This document shows positions 4,940 to 5,069 of a stretch of 5,069 bases of DNA, in pieces. Source of the stretch: Spirochaetaceae bacterium. Lineage in GTDB: Bacteria; Spirochaetota; Spirochaetia; Treponematales; Breznakiellaceae. The notes under the pieces were generated by a model that did not search any database, had not been told where the DNA came from, and saw only the letters and a program-made list of their open reading frames with translations. Within the stretch, counting starts at the first letter, position 1; every line of letters begins with the position of its first letter. A program made the position numbers and the translations under genes. The stretch spans positions 1 through 5,069 of the forward strand of contig JAIRMO010000055.1 of the NCBI GenBank assembly GCA_031258625.1. Direction: 5' to 3'.

Positions 4940-5069
4940 ATGAGGAGAAAAAGAGGGGAAAGCGAGACAAAGAACGGCGGGTGTACACCAAGGAATTCAA
5001 AGCCGAGGTAGTAGCCCTGGCCGGGAAACACGAGAAACCAGTGCGTCGCCTCGCGCTGGATTGGGGCAT
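4940..5069 (+). CDS. IS3-family OrfA, N-terminal part with an apparent frame disruption (partial at window edge)
   Basis: OrfA is the helix-turn-helix protein that pairs with OrfB to form the active IS3 transposase. The phase starting at 4981 reads VYTKEFKAEVVALAGKHEKP, then VRRLALDWG to the window edge, matching the first half of the HTH_Tnp_1 domain. Upstream this phase continues as KRGKRDKERR back to a stop at 4921-4923 and contains no ATG, GTG or TTG in the expected place. The only well-placed ATG (4940-4942, GGGAAG about 9 bases before it) is in another phase that ends at 5009-5011. One extra A in the A-run at 4948-4952 would join them as MRRKKRGKRDKERRVYTKEF. So a one-base loss is likely, or a non-standard ATA start at 4933. 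The remainder lies outside the window. Confidence 0.75.

Larger units (their letters stand above)
4890..5069 (+). mobile_element. IS3-family insertion sequence, left end
   Basis: It comprises the left terminal repeat and the start of orfA, running off the right edge of the window. It interrupts the transposase remnant at 4570-4889 and has the same orientation as the IS3 end at 1-214. Whether the two copies are the same IS species cannot be settled, since one shows only orfB and the other only orfA. Confidence 0.8.

Noticed and set aside
4839..5069. Minus-strand frame running through the second IS3 end
   Set aside because: It reads the IS3 orfA region backwards, and orfA homology on the plus strand explains the DNA.

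Overview
The window is a 5.07-kb piece of bacterial chromosome with three intact metabolic genes in the middle and layered insertion-sequence debris at both ends. Base composition is moderate to high in GC, the genes use strong Shine-Dalgarno sites, and the mix of genes (type II glycerate kinase, FatA-type acyl-ACP thioesterase, TIM-barrel sugar isomerase, many IS fragments) suggests an anaerobic, carbohydrate-using bacterium. A gut spirochaete such as a termite-gut Treponema is my best guess; it comes from the general look of the proteins and no marker gene proves it.

Layout: 1-214 is the right end of an IS3-family element (end of orfB plus its terminal repeat). It sits directly inside the transposase gene of an IS4-family, Tn5/IS50-like element on the minus strand (214-974), which also carries an internal deletion with a frame change. 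Bases 975-1238 hold the remnant transposase's own promoter (minus) and a promoter for the next gene (plus) that is overlapped and followed by a 20-bp direct repeat. Then come glycerate 2-kinase (1239-2399, plus), acyl-ACP thioesterase (2385-3146, minus; the two genes converge and overlap by 15 bp) and a sugar-phosphate isomerase/epimerase-like protein (3313-4305, minus). Bases 4306-4660 carry a promoter, several hairpins and three copies of a GGGTNCATACCC motif. Bases 4570-4889 are the C-terminal remnant of a second DDE transposase (minus), cut by the left end of another IS3-family element (4890-5069, plus) whose orfA reading frame looks disrupted at its start.

How the parts relate: glycerate kinase feeds glycerate into lower glycolysis as 2-phosphoglycerate, and the TIM-barrel protein probably acts on a sugar or cyclitol, so both fit carbohydrate catabolism. 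They are on opposite strands, and nothing shows that they share a pathway. The thioesterase belongs to lipid metabolism. The two IS3 ends lie in the same orientation, share the inner part of their terminal repeat, and each is embedded in another transposase. The 4.7-kb interval is therefore flanked by nested mobile elements and could be moved or lost by recombination between them. I see no strong candidate for a wholly new system; the most interesting non-coding signals are the repeats around the glycerate kinase promoter and the motif cluster at 4491-4637.
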